A stretch of DNA of 9,464 nucleotides from JARRON01 sp037383845 (GTDB taxonomy: Bacteria; Pseudomonadota; Gammaproteobacteria; Steroidobacterales; XN24), in assembly GCA_037383845.1 (NCBI GenBank), contig JARRON010000084.1:1-9464 (forward strand), in the 5' to 3' direction. The translations under genes and the position numbers were made by a program. Positions 1-6,183 of the stretch are shown piece by piece. The first letter of the stretch is position 1; every line of letters starts with the position of its first letter. The notes under the pieces are model-generated. The model saw only the letters and a list, made by a program, of their open reading frames with translations. It had not been told where the DNA came from and searched no databases.

Positions 1-908
1 CTGAAGACTCCCGCCCAATCTGCGAACACCCGGGCGTCGTATGCTAGCAGCCGGCGACCGAGCGTCCTGTCGAATTTCAGCACAGCGGGCCCGGGCAGCG
101 CAGGGCTATCTGCGATACCGCTGCATAGAAAAAGGCGCCCGCGAATCTCGCGGGCGCCTCCTTGGGATAGGCCCTTTCGAGCGACGTCAGGCCCGTCGTA
201 GCTGGCCCGGCGACGCCGCGCGGCGCCGAAGGCGATGAGGCCGGTGCCCAGCAGCGCCAGAGTACCCGGCTCCGGAACCTCGATGAAGATGAGGTCCTGG
301 GAAGTCTCGGACTTCAGCGCCCAGAGGTTTTCTACAGCAGTGTACTCGTCGAGCATCCCCAGCCACTCGGTGGCCAGATCAACCGCATCACCGAACCCGT
401 CGATGACGAAGAAGTCGCCGGTAGAGAGGTCGAGGGTCTCGTCCTGGACGATTTCCCACAGCGCAAGCTGGAAGGCGGCGTCGTTGGTCTTGCTGCCGAC
501 CATGCCGTAGAAGCCGGCGAACAGCTGCCCGACCCGCGTGAGCTGGTCAGCGCCGAACATCAGGCCCACGGCGGGCGTGTAGTCAGCCAGACCGTACAGG
601 TGATACACGGTCGCGGCTTTTTCGAGCGGCACACCGACCTGCAGGCAGAACGCCAGCAGCGTGTCCGGGATCGACACCGGCGAGTCCGCCACTGCGATAT
701 CGCCATCAGCCAGCGAAATGGTGTCGAACTGCAGGAGCCCGGCACGCGTGTTCCTGGTGTCACCGTCGACACTGATGTTGCCCACCTCGGAACCGTTGGC
801 AAACTTGATGTAGTCGAGTTCAACAGCGATCAGGCCGGCATTGGCGGAGGCGGAAAAAAGAAACGCCCCGGTAAGCGCGACAGTCGCAAGAGTCTTGGAA
901 AATTTCAT
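1..908 (-). CDS. PEP-CTERM sorting domain protein with a thioester-like Cys/Gln pair; no stop codon in the window
   Basis: ATG 908 follows an AAGGAG ribosome-binding site (922-917). The product starts MKFSKTLATVALTGAFLFSASANA, a signal peptide likely cut after Ala24. The middle contains 'LLAFCLQVG' (84-92, Cys88) and 'NDAAFQLALWEIVQDE' (142-157, Gln147). This FC...AAFQxAxWEI pattern is seen in many PEP-CTERM proteins and resembles Gram-positive thioester domains. The C-terminus is a textbook PEP-CTERM signal: 'EVPEPGTLALLGTGLIAFGAARRRRAS' split over 210-236, for recognition and cleavage by an exosortase on the way to the envelope or matrix. A stop would be expected right after Ser236 (base 201). 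Instead codon 237 is TAC, and the frame stays open through the terminator hairpin to base 1 (302 codons). The true C-terminus is probably near base 198, so everything to the left is doubtful coding sequence. The gene is monocistronic and sigma-54 driven. Confidence 0.85.
   Translation of the reverse strand, partial: MKFSKTLATVALTGAFLFSASANAGLIAVELDYIKFANGSEVGNISVDGDTRNTRAGLLQFDTISLADGDIAVADSPVSIPDTLLAFCLQVGVPLEKAATVYHLYGLADYTPAVGLMFGADQLTRVGQLFAGFYGMVGSKTNDAAFQLALWEIVQDETLDLSTGDFFVIDGFGDAVDLATEWLGMLDEYTAVENLWALKSETSQDLIFIEVPEPGTLALLGTGLIAFGAARRRRASYDGPDVARKGLSQGGAREIRGRLFLCSGIADSPALPGPAVLKFDRTLGRRLLAYDARVFADWAGVF
129..159 (-). terminator. Strong intrinsic terminator after the PEP-CTERM gene
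   Basis: Bases 133-159 form a perfect 12-bp GC-rich stem with a 3-base loop (arms 133-144 and 148-159). The stem runs straight into a T-tract on the minus strand (TTTTTCTAT, 133-125, the first T being the last paired base). There is no T-run on the other side, so it serves minus-strand transcription only. It lies about 40 bases past the point where the PEP-CTERM gene is expected to stop. Confidence 0.9.
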
Positions 909-978
909 GGACCTATCTCCTTCAGTCCTTTGCTTTTCAAATTTCCGAACTTCTGAGTCGTTCGGTCGGCCAAGAAGA

Positions 979-994
979 TGCAGAATGCGTGCCA
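979..994 (-). promoter_or_regulatory. Sigma-54 (RpoN) -24/-12 promoter for the PEP-CTERM gene
   Basis: The minus strand reads TTGGCACGCATTCTGCAT from 995 to 978. Against the established consensus TGGCACG-N4-TTGCW, the -24 block is perfect and the -12 block differs at one base (CTGCA for TTGCA), with the essential GG (993-992) and GC (981-980) at the correct spacing. Transcription would start near 968, leaving a 60-base leader before ATG 908. Sigma-54 control fits published work on PEP-CTERM genes regulated by RpoN with the PrsK/PrsR two-component system; no such regulator gene is in this window. A weak IHF-like match with two mismatches (1003-1015) lies just upstream. Confidence 0.82.
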
Positions 995-1024
995 ACAATA
1001 ACAAAACCAATGATTTCAGAAGGT

Positions 1025-1048
1025 TATAAAATTCGCCGAACGGTGAAT
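1025..1048 (-). terminator. Weak hairpin with short T-rich tail; possible operon terminator or activator dyad
   Basis: On the minus strand, about 30 bases after the last EPS stop, ATTCACCGTTCGGCGAAT forms an interrupted dyad with one internal A/C mismatch and a tiny loop. It is followed by TTTATA. The location suits a terminator for the EPS operon. The stem is short and the T-run poor, however, and the centre of the dyad sits about 71 bp upstream of the predicted sigma-54 start site, so it could equally be a binding site for an activator. The region around it (about 995-1045) is clearly richer in A/T than the genes. Confidence 0.35.
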
Positions 1049-1079
1049 CGAGCGCCCTGTAAAGTTGGTCGACGGCAGA

Positions 1080-2216
1080 TTACGCCCTTTCCGTGCTGTG
1101 GCGGCCCGGTTTCCGGAGCCGAAGCAGGGCCAGCGGCAGCGCCGCTCCCATCTTCCGGATCGGCAGATAGGTCCACCGGTGCGCCTCGAACCCGGGCTGC
1201 CAGTCGCCGTGCCAGGCCCGGTGGGAACTGAGGCTCACGGTGCGAATTTCCGGGTCCTGGCAGGCCAGCCGCAGCGCATCTTCCATGAGGAGGTGGCCCG
1301 GGCCGAAGCGCGAATAGGCCTCATCGTAACCCACCTTCAGGTTCGCCATCAGGCCCTGGTGGACCACCCATAGCTGCGCTGCAACACAGGCGTCGCCCGC
1401 CCACAGTTCCAGGATCCGGCACTCGGCCCCGCGTTCAGCCGCGACGACCGACTCGATAAACTCGCGTGCGTCCGTCCGCGGGTTCACCAGAAGCGCGGAC
1501 GCCGTGCCGTCGGCGCCCTTCCAGCCCGCGGCCTCCACGGCCATGAGCCGCTCCAGCGCCTGCCCCGCCCCGGGTTCCCGGGACGAAGTCACCCGGACCC
1601 GGAGCTTTCCGAGACCGGCAAGCTTCCGCCGCCGCGCGCGCAGGTTCCGCCGGAACCTGGACGACAGGCGCCCGGCCAGCTCCTCGAAGTCACAATCTAC
1701 GTTGATCCGGTCGAAGCCTCCCCGGCGGTACGCATACGCCCACGGCATGTTCAGGGCCAGGGCGGCCGCCCGCCAGGCAGTGGAGTCGGCCGTGAGCCGG
1801 CCCAGGAGCAGCAAGGCCGGACTGGCCCTCCTGCGGCGGAGATAGTCCGCGGCCGCCGCGAGGGCACCGGGCGCGACGTCGGAGTCCGCCGCGAGGAAAT
1901 CGGCGGAAGCTGCCATGGACAAAACGTCGCTCTCCCGGGAGCCGATCAGCGCCCAGATACGGGTCGGCACCCGGCGAATTTTCTCCGTACGGGCCTCCAG
2001 GGGCAGGATGGCCACCGGCCGATCTGCCGCGTCGGCGATGCGCAGGAATGTCAGGTTCGCATCCTCGCCGAAGGCGTGCCGGACATACGGGCTGAACCAC
2101 TCGTATCCCAGGTAGAGGGACGTCCCCGGGGCCTCCAGGGACCTCCAGTCAGCCTCCAGCGCAGCCAGGCCGGCGCGACCCGGGTATTCCCGGACCGAGA
2201 AACCGGAGGCGCTCAC
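1080..2216 (-). CDS. GNAT-fold acyltransferase (CelD/BcsL-like, Acetyltransf_6 type), downstream paralogue
   Basis: Starting at GTG 2216, which overlaps the preceding stop as GTGA, the product has 378 residues. The open frame extends 40 codons further upstream (to 2336), but that part lies inside the previous gene and adds a Gly/Ala/Arg-rich leader, so it is rejected. Family motifs are 'SSRFRRNLRARRRKLAGLGKL' over 185-205, 'VEAAGWKGADG' (227-237), 'ELWAGDACVAAQLWVVHQG' (270-288) and 'KVGYDEAYSRFGPGHLLMEDAL' over 294-315. The C-terminus turns basic (LLRLRKPGRHSTERA). This is the last gene of the operon: a TAA at 1082-1080 is followed by about 170 non-coding bases. As with its neighbour, acylation of a sugar on a lipid carrier or nucleotide is the likely role but the substrate is unknown. 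Confidence 0.82.
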   Translation of the reverse strand: MSASGFSVREYPGRAGLAALEADWRSLEAPGTSLYLGYEWFSPYVRHAFGEDANLTFLRIADAADRPVAILPLEARTEKIRRVPTRIWALIGSRESDVLSMAASADFLAADSDVAPGALAAAADYLRRRRASPALLLLGRLTADSTAWRAAALALNMPWAYAYRRGGFDRINVDCDFEELAGRLSSRFRRNLRARRRKLAGLGKLRVRVTSSREPGAGQALERLMAVEAAGWKGADGTASALLVNPRTDAREFIESVVAAERGAECRILELWAGDACVAAQLWVVHQGLMANLKVGYDEAYSRFGPGHLLMEDALRLACQDPEIRTVSLSSHRAWHGDWQPGFEAHRWTYLPIRKMGAALPLALLRLRKPGRHSTERA

Positions 2217-3325
2217 TGTGCGGAGCCCTGCCGCCCCGCCCGGAGCAGTGCCAACGCCAGCCGCGACTTCACGCCGCCCAGCCCGACGTAGACCGCGTGA
2301 AGCGGGGTCACCTCCGGACGCCAGGGGGACCACCATCCCGCTTCCGGGCCCCCCGCCAGCGCGCGCACAGCCGGCGCCCGGCCGTAGTCTTCAAGGACCC
2401 TCTGCAGGAGCAAGTGCCCCGGGGCGGCGCGGCGCAGGGACTCGTCGTGGGCAATCTTGAACGCATAGGCCTCGCCGGAGCCCAGGAAGCAGATCAGGGA
2501 GGCGACCAGCCGGTCGCCAGCCCGCAGTTCATGAACATGGCACTGGCTCCGCGCCGCCAGCAGCCCGGTCGTGCCTCGCACATAGGCCAGAAGCGCCGGA
2601 TCGGATCTGATGGCGTGACCCTGCGCCGAGCTTCCCTTCCAGCCGGCCGCCTCAAGTCCAAGGAACCGCTCCAGGGCCTCGCCCACTTCTCCGACCTCGC
2701 GGGCGACCCTGTACACCGGCTTGCCAGCTTCCTCGAGCATGCGCCAGCCGCGGCGGAGGTTCTGGCGGAATTTCTGGCTGAGGCCAGCGATGCGCGACCC
2801 CGCGTCCTCCACGGTCGGTATACGGATGGCGGATCCGGACGGCATGGAGAAGAGGCTCTCCGCCGGGGCCTGGCGCAGCAGCCGCCAGGTCGGGCTGCCC
2901 TGCTCCACCCGGGGCAGACTCAGCAGGCAGGGGCCCGGGGCGTCGCGGGAAAGGATTCCCTGTAGTGCACCGAGCGCGCCGTCAGGAGGGATTCCGGCCA
3001 GGACGAAACTGGATGTCGGCCTGTCCGGATCCCGCGGCAGATCCCACGCCGGGAAGCCGAGGCGCCGTATGCGCCGGCGCACCGGCACGAGCGGGCAGAT
3101 GCCGACGACAGACCCGGGCCCGCGCCTCAGCACGGCGCAGCGGGTCACGGACGGATCAGCAAGGCGGTATTTCAGCGCCGCCAGGAACGCGCCGTGACTG
3201 TGCTCGAAGCCTGCGTTTTCAGCGGACCCGGTCAGTGCCGGCCACTCCATGGCCATCGACTCGAGGCCTTCCAGCCCGGATCTGATCTCGACCTCGATCT
3301 GAGACATGACGCTCGTGGGCCTCAC
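2213..3325 (-). CDS. GNAT-fold acyltransferase (CelD/BcsL-like, Acetyltransf_6 type), upstream paralogue
   Basis: This 370-residue protein (numbering from GTG 3325) carries the hallmarks of the Acetyltransf_6/CelD-like GNAT proteins common in polysaccharide loci. These are a basic helix 'LSQKFRQNLRRGWRML' (182-197), 'LEAAGWKGSS' (224-233), 'ELRAGDRLVASLICFLGSGEAYAFKIAHDES' over 266-296, and 'APGHLLLQRVLEDY' (301-314). The likely role is transfer of an acyl group to an amino- or hydroxyl group of a glycan precursor. The GTG start overlaps the preceding stop as GTGA, but an ATG six codons in (3307, MSQIEVEIRSG) is an equally plausible start, with GAGG 12 bases upstream. The closest relative in view is the next gene, which shares the 'F-R-x-N-L-R-R/A', 'EAAGWKG' and 'PGHLL' motifs, so the two look like an ancient tandem duplication. 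Confidence 0.8.
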   Translation of the reverse strand: MRPTSVMSQIEVEIRSGLEGLESMAMEWPALTGSAENAGFEHSHGAFLAALKYRLADPSVTRCAVLRRGPGSVVGICPLVPVRRRIRRLGFPAWDLPRDPDRPTSSFVLAGIPPDGALGALQGILSRDAPGPCLLSLPRVEQGSPTWRLLRQAPAESLFSMPSGSAIRIPTVEDAGSRIAGLSQKFRQNLRRGWRMLEEAGKPVYRVAREVGEVGEALERFLGLEAAGWKGSSAQGHAIRSDPALLAYVRGTTGLLAARSQCHVHELRAGDRLVASLICFLGSGEAYAFKIAHDESLRRAAPGHLLLQRVLEDYGRAPAVRALAGGPEAGWWSPWRPEVTPLHAVYVGLGGVKSRLALALLRAGRQGSAQ

Positions 3326-4350
3326 ATGCGGCGACGCACGCCGGCGACCATCCCCCGCACGCCCCTCGCCACGGCTGAAAGCGCCGGATGGGGCTCGAAG
3401 CGGAACTCCGACGAGACAGGCTCTATCTCTTTTCGGGAGAACTGCCGCTTAAAGCTCGAGATCCCGTAGAGGGGATGGGTTTCCGGTGAATCCGGCGGGA
3501 TCACGCCGCCGAGATCGGCCCAGTGGGCACCCCGTGCTGCGCCCCAGTGAAGCATGGCGAGCATCAGCGGATAGCCCAGGGGTGTCCGGCCCAGGTCGCT
3601 GGCCCGGTCGGATCCCGCGGCGTCGTAGACCACGTAGTCGCCGTGCAGGCGACACCACGCGAAGGCGACCAGGTCGTCAGGCGCCTTCCGCGCCGGCCAG
3701 AACGTGCCCAGCACGACGGCCTCTTCCTCGGCGACATCGGCCAGCACATCGGCAAAGTCGATAGGGGGATGCTCCCCGCGGGTTCGGCGGAAGCTGGCCT
3801 CGTGGAGGCTCCGGAGGCGCTCCGCATACACGGGATCTGTTACCGGTGCCACGTACCCCGGCGACTTGTTTTCGAACTCCCGGATCTTCCGGCGTGCCGT
3901 CGGCCGGAACTCCGCCCGGAGTGCTTCACCCGAGTCCCGGATATCCACCACCAGCGTCCTCCGGTAGGAGCGTGGCCTGTCCACGCGCTGGCCACCCGCT
4001 GCTTCCATCGATTGCTCGAACGCTGCCAGGCGCTCAGGGTCCTCGTCGAAAAGCTGCACGTCCAGTCGCTCAAGCCTCGGGACACGACGGGCGACTGCAG
4101 CCATGATTTCGCCCAGCTCGTCCCGGAACGGCTCGTGCAGCCCCCGGCCGGCTCGCTCGACCCTGCCTATGCGAAATCCCGGCAGGGCCCGGCTTCCGGA
4201 TATCTCAACCGCAAACCCGGTGAAACGGCCCGCGGCCTCATCTTCCACCCGGCACCAAAGGTAGCGGTTGTGGGAGTCATGGCGGGACCAGCTGTCATAG
4301 TAATGGGGGATCGGCACGCGCTTCTCCCTCAGGGAAGCGACGTCTTTCAT
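3322..4350 (-). CDS. FemAB-like / GNAT-fold aminoacyl- or acyltransferase
   Basis: This protein of about 342 residues has the double-GNAT look of FemAB-related enzymes. Landmarks are 'RPTARRKIREFENKSP' (149-164), 'DLVAFAWCRLHGDYVVYDAAGSDRASDLGRTPLGYPLMLAMLHWG' split over residues 226-270, 'ADLGGV' (278-283) and 'LYGISSFKRQFSRKEIEPV' (294-312). The last is the end-of-domain FemAB pattern of Gly-x-x-x-Phe-Lys followed by Phe. Classical FemX/A/B transfer amino acids from aminoacyl-tRNA to lipid II; relatives in EPS loci are usually of unknown substrate. The frame is open upstream to 4542, but ATG 4350 is chosen. It has GGAG 11 bases before it, gives a family-like N-terminus (MKDVASLREKRVPIPHYYDSW), and avoids overlap with the sulfotransferase. 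A TTG at 4404 overlapping the previous stop is the alternative. Cytoplasmic; modification of a lipid-linked glycan is inferred. Confidence 0.8.
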   Translation of the reverse strand: MKDVASLREKRVPIPHYYDSWSRHDSHNRYLWCRVEDEAAGRFTGFAVEISGSRALPGFRIGRVERAGRGLHEPFRDELGEIMAAVARRVPRLERLDVQLFDEDPERLAAFEQSMEAAGGQRVDRPRSYRRTLVVDIRDSGEALRAEFRPTARRKIREFENKSPGYVAPVTDPVYAERLRSLHEASFRRTRGEHPPIDFADVLADVAEEEAVVLGTFWPARKAPDDLVAFAWCRLHGDYVVYDAAGSDRASDLGRTPLGYPLMLAMLHWGAARGAHWADLGGVIPPDSPETHPLYGISSFKRQFSRKEIEPVSSEFRFEPHPALSAVARGVRGMVAGVRRRM

Positions 4351-4400
4351 GTGGCCGTTGTCTCCGCACGGCTGAAGCTCGATCGACAAAGCGCTTTTCG

Positions 4401-4961
4401 TCAAAGACCTGTATCCCGTGGACGACGTCCGGCTCGACGCTCCTCTGCCATCCCCTCCAGGCGCACGACGTAATCGACTCCTTCGCTGCCCCGTTCGTCG
4501 GCCACATAGTTCTCGAAGGCGTAGGTTCCGAAGCGCTGCCACCGCTCTTCATCCGGTCCGCCCGCCCCCGGGCCGTCCGGCCGGGTTTGTGCCAGCCAGC
4601 GGCAGAAGTAAGGGTCGCACGAGGCGCCGGTGAGCGTGCTGGCCAGGGCAGCCATGCGCCGTCGCACGCGGAAAGCGCTTCCTGCGTGCCCGTGGACCAT
4701 CTCGTACAGCGATACCAGCCGCGCCCACGGGTTCCGGGTAAAGGTGAACTTGTAGTACCCGTCAAAGTCGAGGCCGCGCAGCCGGAAGGCCTGGCGCGCT
4801 TCGCCGGGCGACATATGCGGGTAAAAGCGACTTTCGTCCCGGTGCTCACGGAAGGGCCGCACTTCTTCCTCCTGGAACGGTTCAAGCAGCGCGCGGACGG
4901 ATTCCGAACCCGTTTTCGGGTTGGAAAAGAAAATGAATCTACGGCTGTGCGAAATGATCAT
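4401..4961 (-). CDS. Sulfotransferase family protein, apparently short at the C-terminus
   Basis: The 186-residue product starts MIISHSRRFIFF and carries both PAPS-binding signatures of the carbohydrate sulfotransferases (Sulfotransfer_2 type). The 5'-phosphosulfate loop is 'SNPKTGSESV' (13-22), and the 3'-phosphate motif is 'FTFTRNPWARLVSLYE' (73-88). 'DYVVRLEGMAEE' (163-174) resembles the usual 'VLRFExLxxDF' segment, after which family members normally continue for several tens of residues. Here only an Arg-rich dozen (RRAGRRPRDTGL) follows, and no continuation was found in the other two frames before the next gene, so the C-terminus looks truncated. The ATG at 4961 is preferred over the in-frame TTG at 4967 because 'MIISH' is a common family start. 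It overlaps the aminotransferase by 23 bp. If active it would sulfate a sugar of the polymer in the cytoplasm. Confidence 0.82.
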   Translation of the reverse strand: MIISHSRRFIFFSNPKTGSESVRALLEPFQEEEVRPFREHRDESRFYPHMSPGEARQAFRLRGLDFDGYYKFTFTRNPWARLVSLYEMVHGHAGSAFRVRRRMAALASTLTGASCDPYFCRWLAQTRPDGPGAGGPDEERWQRFGTYAFENYVADERGSEGVDYVVRLEGMAEERRAGRRPRDTGL

Positions 4962-6183
4962 TATCAACTCTCGTATTCTTCGTCACTCCACTCCCGCTCC
5001 GGGAGCTTCCAGGCATATCTCCCGACGGCGTCTCCGGCGCCGGGGCGCCAGTGTCCGCAAGAACTTGCAGCTCCGCCACGATACGATCCGCCACTGCAGG
5101 GGAGACCCCGGAATGGACCGGCAGGGTAAGAAGGCGTGAAGCAAAGGCCCGGGCGTTGGCCGGCGCATCGCCCTCCAGCCCCGGGGGCATTCCCGGAATG
5201 TCAGCAAGGCATCTCCCGTAGAAGCACGACGCGCCGAGATCGACCAGGCGCCCGAGAGCTGCGTCGCGAGCATCTTCCGAAGGTGCGAGCACCGGCAGTC
5301 TCAGCAACCGCCGGCCGATATCGTCGGAAGATGTAGAAACGCAGCGCCAGCCACGCACTGCGCCGCCGAGCGCGGCCTCCAGCGCGGCCTGGCCTGGCGT
5401 CGGCACGGCGTTCCACCCATGGAGCGCGGCCATCGCCGCCTGACAGCGGCCCGGTTCCAGGCCGCTCACCGCGTCGAGGATCCGGTAACGCGTTTCACCG
5501 ATCCCGAGTGCCGGGATACGGCTTGCGAATCCATAGGCCACCGGCCGGAGCATGGTGTTGAACATGGCCCTCCTGGCATTCGCCCACCACCGTCCCTCCG
5601 GCCTCCGGGCCGACTGGACCGACCCGCGGTGAACCTTGTCTACGGCCTCGCGCCAGTCTCCCCGGTACAGCAGCGCGCCGCCACCGAGGCCGGTGGCGGG
5701 CTTGCCCCGGCCGAAACTCAGGACGACAAGATCGGCGAGCGGATCGCCCGGCTCCCACGCCGGGATCCTCTGGGCGCTGTCCTCAACCAGCGTCGCCCCC
5801 GCATCCCGGCACAGGCGGCGGATTTCGGAAAGGCCCTGCCGGATGCCGAGGAAGTGAGCGGCCACTACCGCAGCGGCGCCCTCGGAAAGCGCCTGCTGCA
5901 GGGACGCTGTGCCCATGAAGGGGCTTGATGGCGCCGTATCCACCAGTACCGGCCGGCCCCCGGCGTACACGACCGCCGACACGATATCCGGACAACCGTA
6001 GGCCGGAACGAGCACCCGGCGCTCGTCGTCGTTGCGTTGATCCAGGACTGCCTTGAGCGCCAGGGCAAGCGCCGCCGTGCCCGACTGCACGAAACAGTGG
6101 TTCCAATCGTCCGGCCAGGGCGGCGCCTGTCCCGGCTTCGGGGCAGGAACAGGCTCACCGACGGGCCGGATACGGGCGATCAT
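4939..6183 (-). CDS. DegT/DnrJ/EryC1/StrS family aminotransferase (PLP-dependent)
   Basis: This 414-residue protein matches the fold-type I sugar aminotransferases, which use PLP to aminate keto-sugar nucleotides. The landmarks occur in family order: 'SGTAALALALKAVL' (34-47) in the cofactor-phosphate region, 'VLVPAYGCPDIVSAVVYAGGRPVLVD' (57-82), 'LVEDSAQ' (132-138) with the Asp that contacts the PLP ring nitrogen, and 'LSFGRGKPATGLGGGAL' (155-171) with the presumed Schiff-base Lys161. 'LLTLPVHSGVSPAVADRIVAEL' (351-372) is the usual C-terminal landmark. The lysine-loop has GLGG where many members have GEGG. A polar tail of about 35 residues follows the last landmark and overlaps the sulfotransferase by 23 bp. 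Its ATG directly abuts the upstream stop (TAGATG), implying coupling to the glycosyltransferase. Cytoplasmic supply of an aminosugar is the likely role; the substrate cannot be read from sequence. Confidence 0.9.
   Translation of the reverse strand: MIARIRPVGEPVPAPKPGQAPPWPDDWNHCFVQSGTAALALALKAVLDQRNDDERRVLVPAYGCPDIVSAVVYAGGRPVLVDTAPSSPFMGTASLQQALSEGAAAVVAAHFLGIRQGLSEIRRLCRDAGATLVEDSAQRIPAWEPGDPLADLVVLSFGRGKPATGLGGGALLYRGDWREAVDKVHRGSVQSARRPEGRWWANARRAMFNTMLRPVAYGFASRIPALGIGETRYRILDAVSGLEPGRCQAAMAALHGWNAVPTPGQAALEAALGGAVRGWRCVSTSSDDIGRRLLRLPVLAPSEDARDAALGRLVDLGASCFYGRCLADIPGMPPGLEGDAPANARAFASRLLTLPVHSGVSPAVADRIVAELQVLADTGAPAPETPSGDMPGSSRSGSGVTKNTRVDNDHFAQP

Noticed and set aside
1..128. Coding sequence of the PEP-CTERM frame left of the terminator
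   Set aside because: The frame is open, but it lies past a strong terminator and past the normal end of a PEP-CTERM protein, so it is most likely non-coding read-through; no other gene could be identified in these bases.
1003..1015. IHF binding site upstream of the sigma-54 promoter
   Set aside because: Two mismatches to the core consensus in an AT-rich stretch; too weak to list as a feature.
2217..2336. N-terminal extension of the downstream GNAT gene to 2336
   Set aside because: The extension lies within the preceding gene and encodes a Gly/Ala/Arg-rich leader; the GTG at 2216 overlapping the upstream stop is the better start.
2297..2965. Plus-strand open frame of 222 codons
   Set aside because: It is antisense to the GNAT gene, which has clear family motifs; the composition is low-complexity Arg/Pro/Ala/Gly and no domain is visible.
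3523..4473. Long plus-strand open frame of 316 codons
   Set aside because: It lies entirely opposite the FemAB-like gene and part of the sulfotransferase, has no recognisable motif or ribosome-binding site, and long antisense frames are expected in DNA this rich in GC.
4351..4542. N-terminal extension of the FemAB-like gene, including a TTG at 4404 overlapping the sulfotransferase stop
   Set aside because: The extension is Arg-rich, unlike a FemAB N-terminus, and ATG 4350 has a GGAG at suitable distance. The TTG start is not fully excluded.
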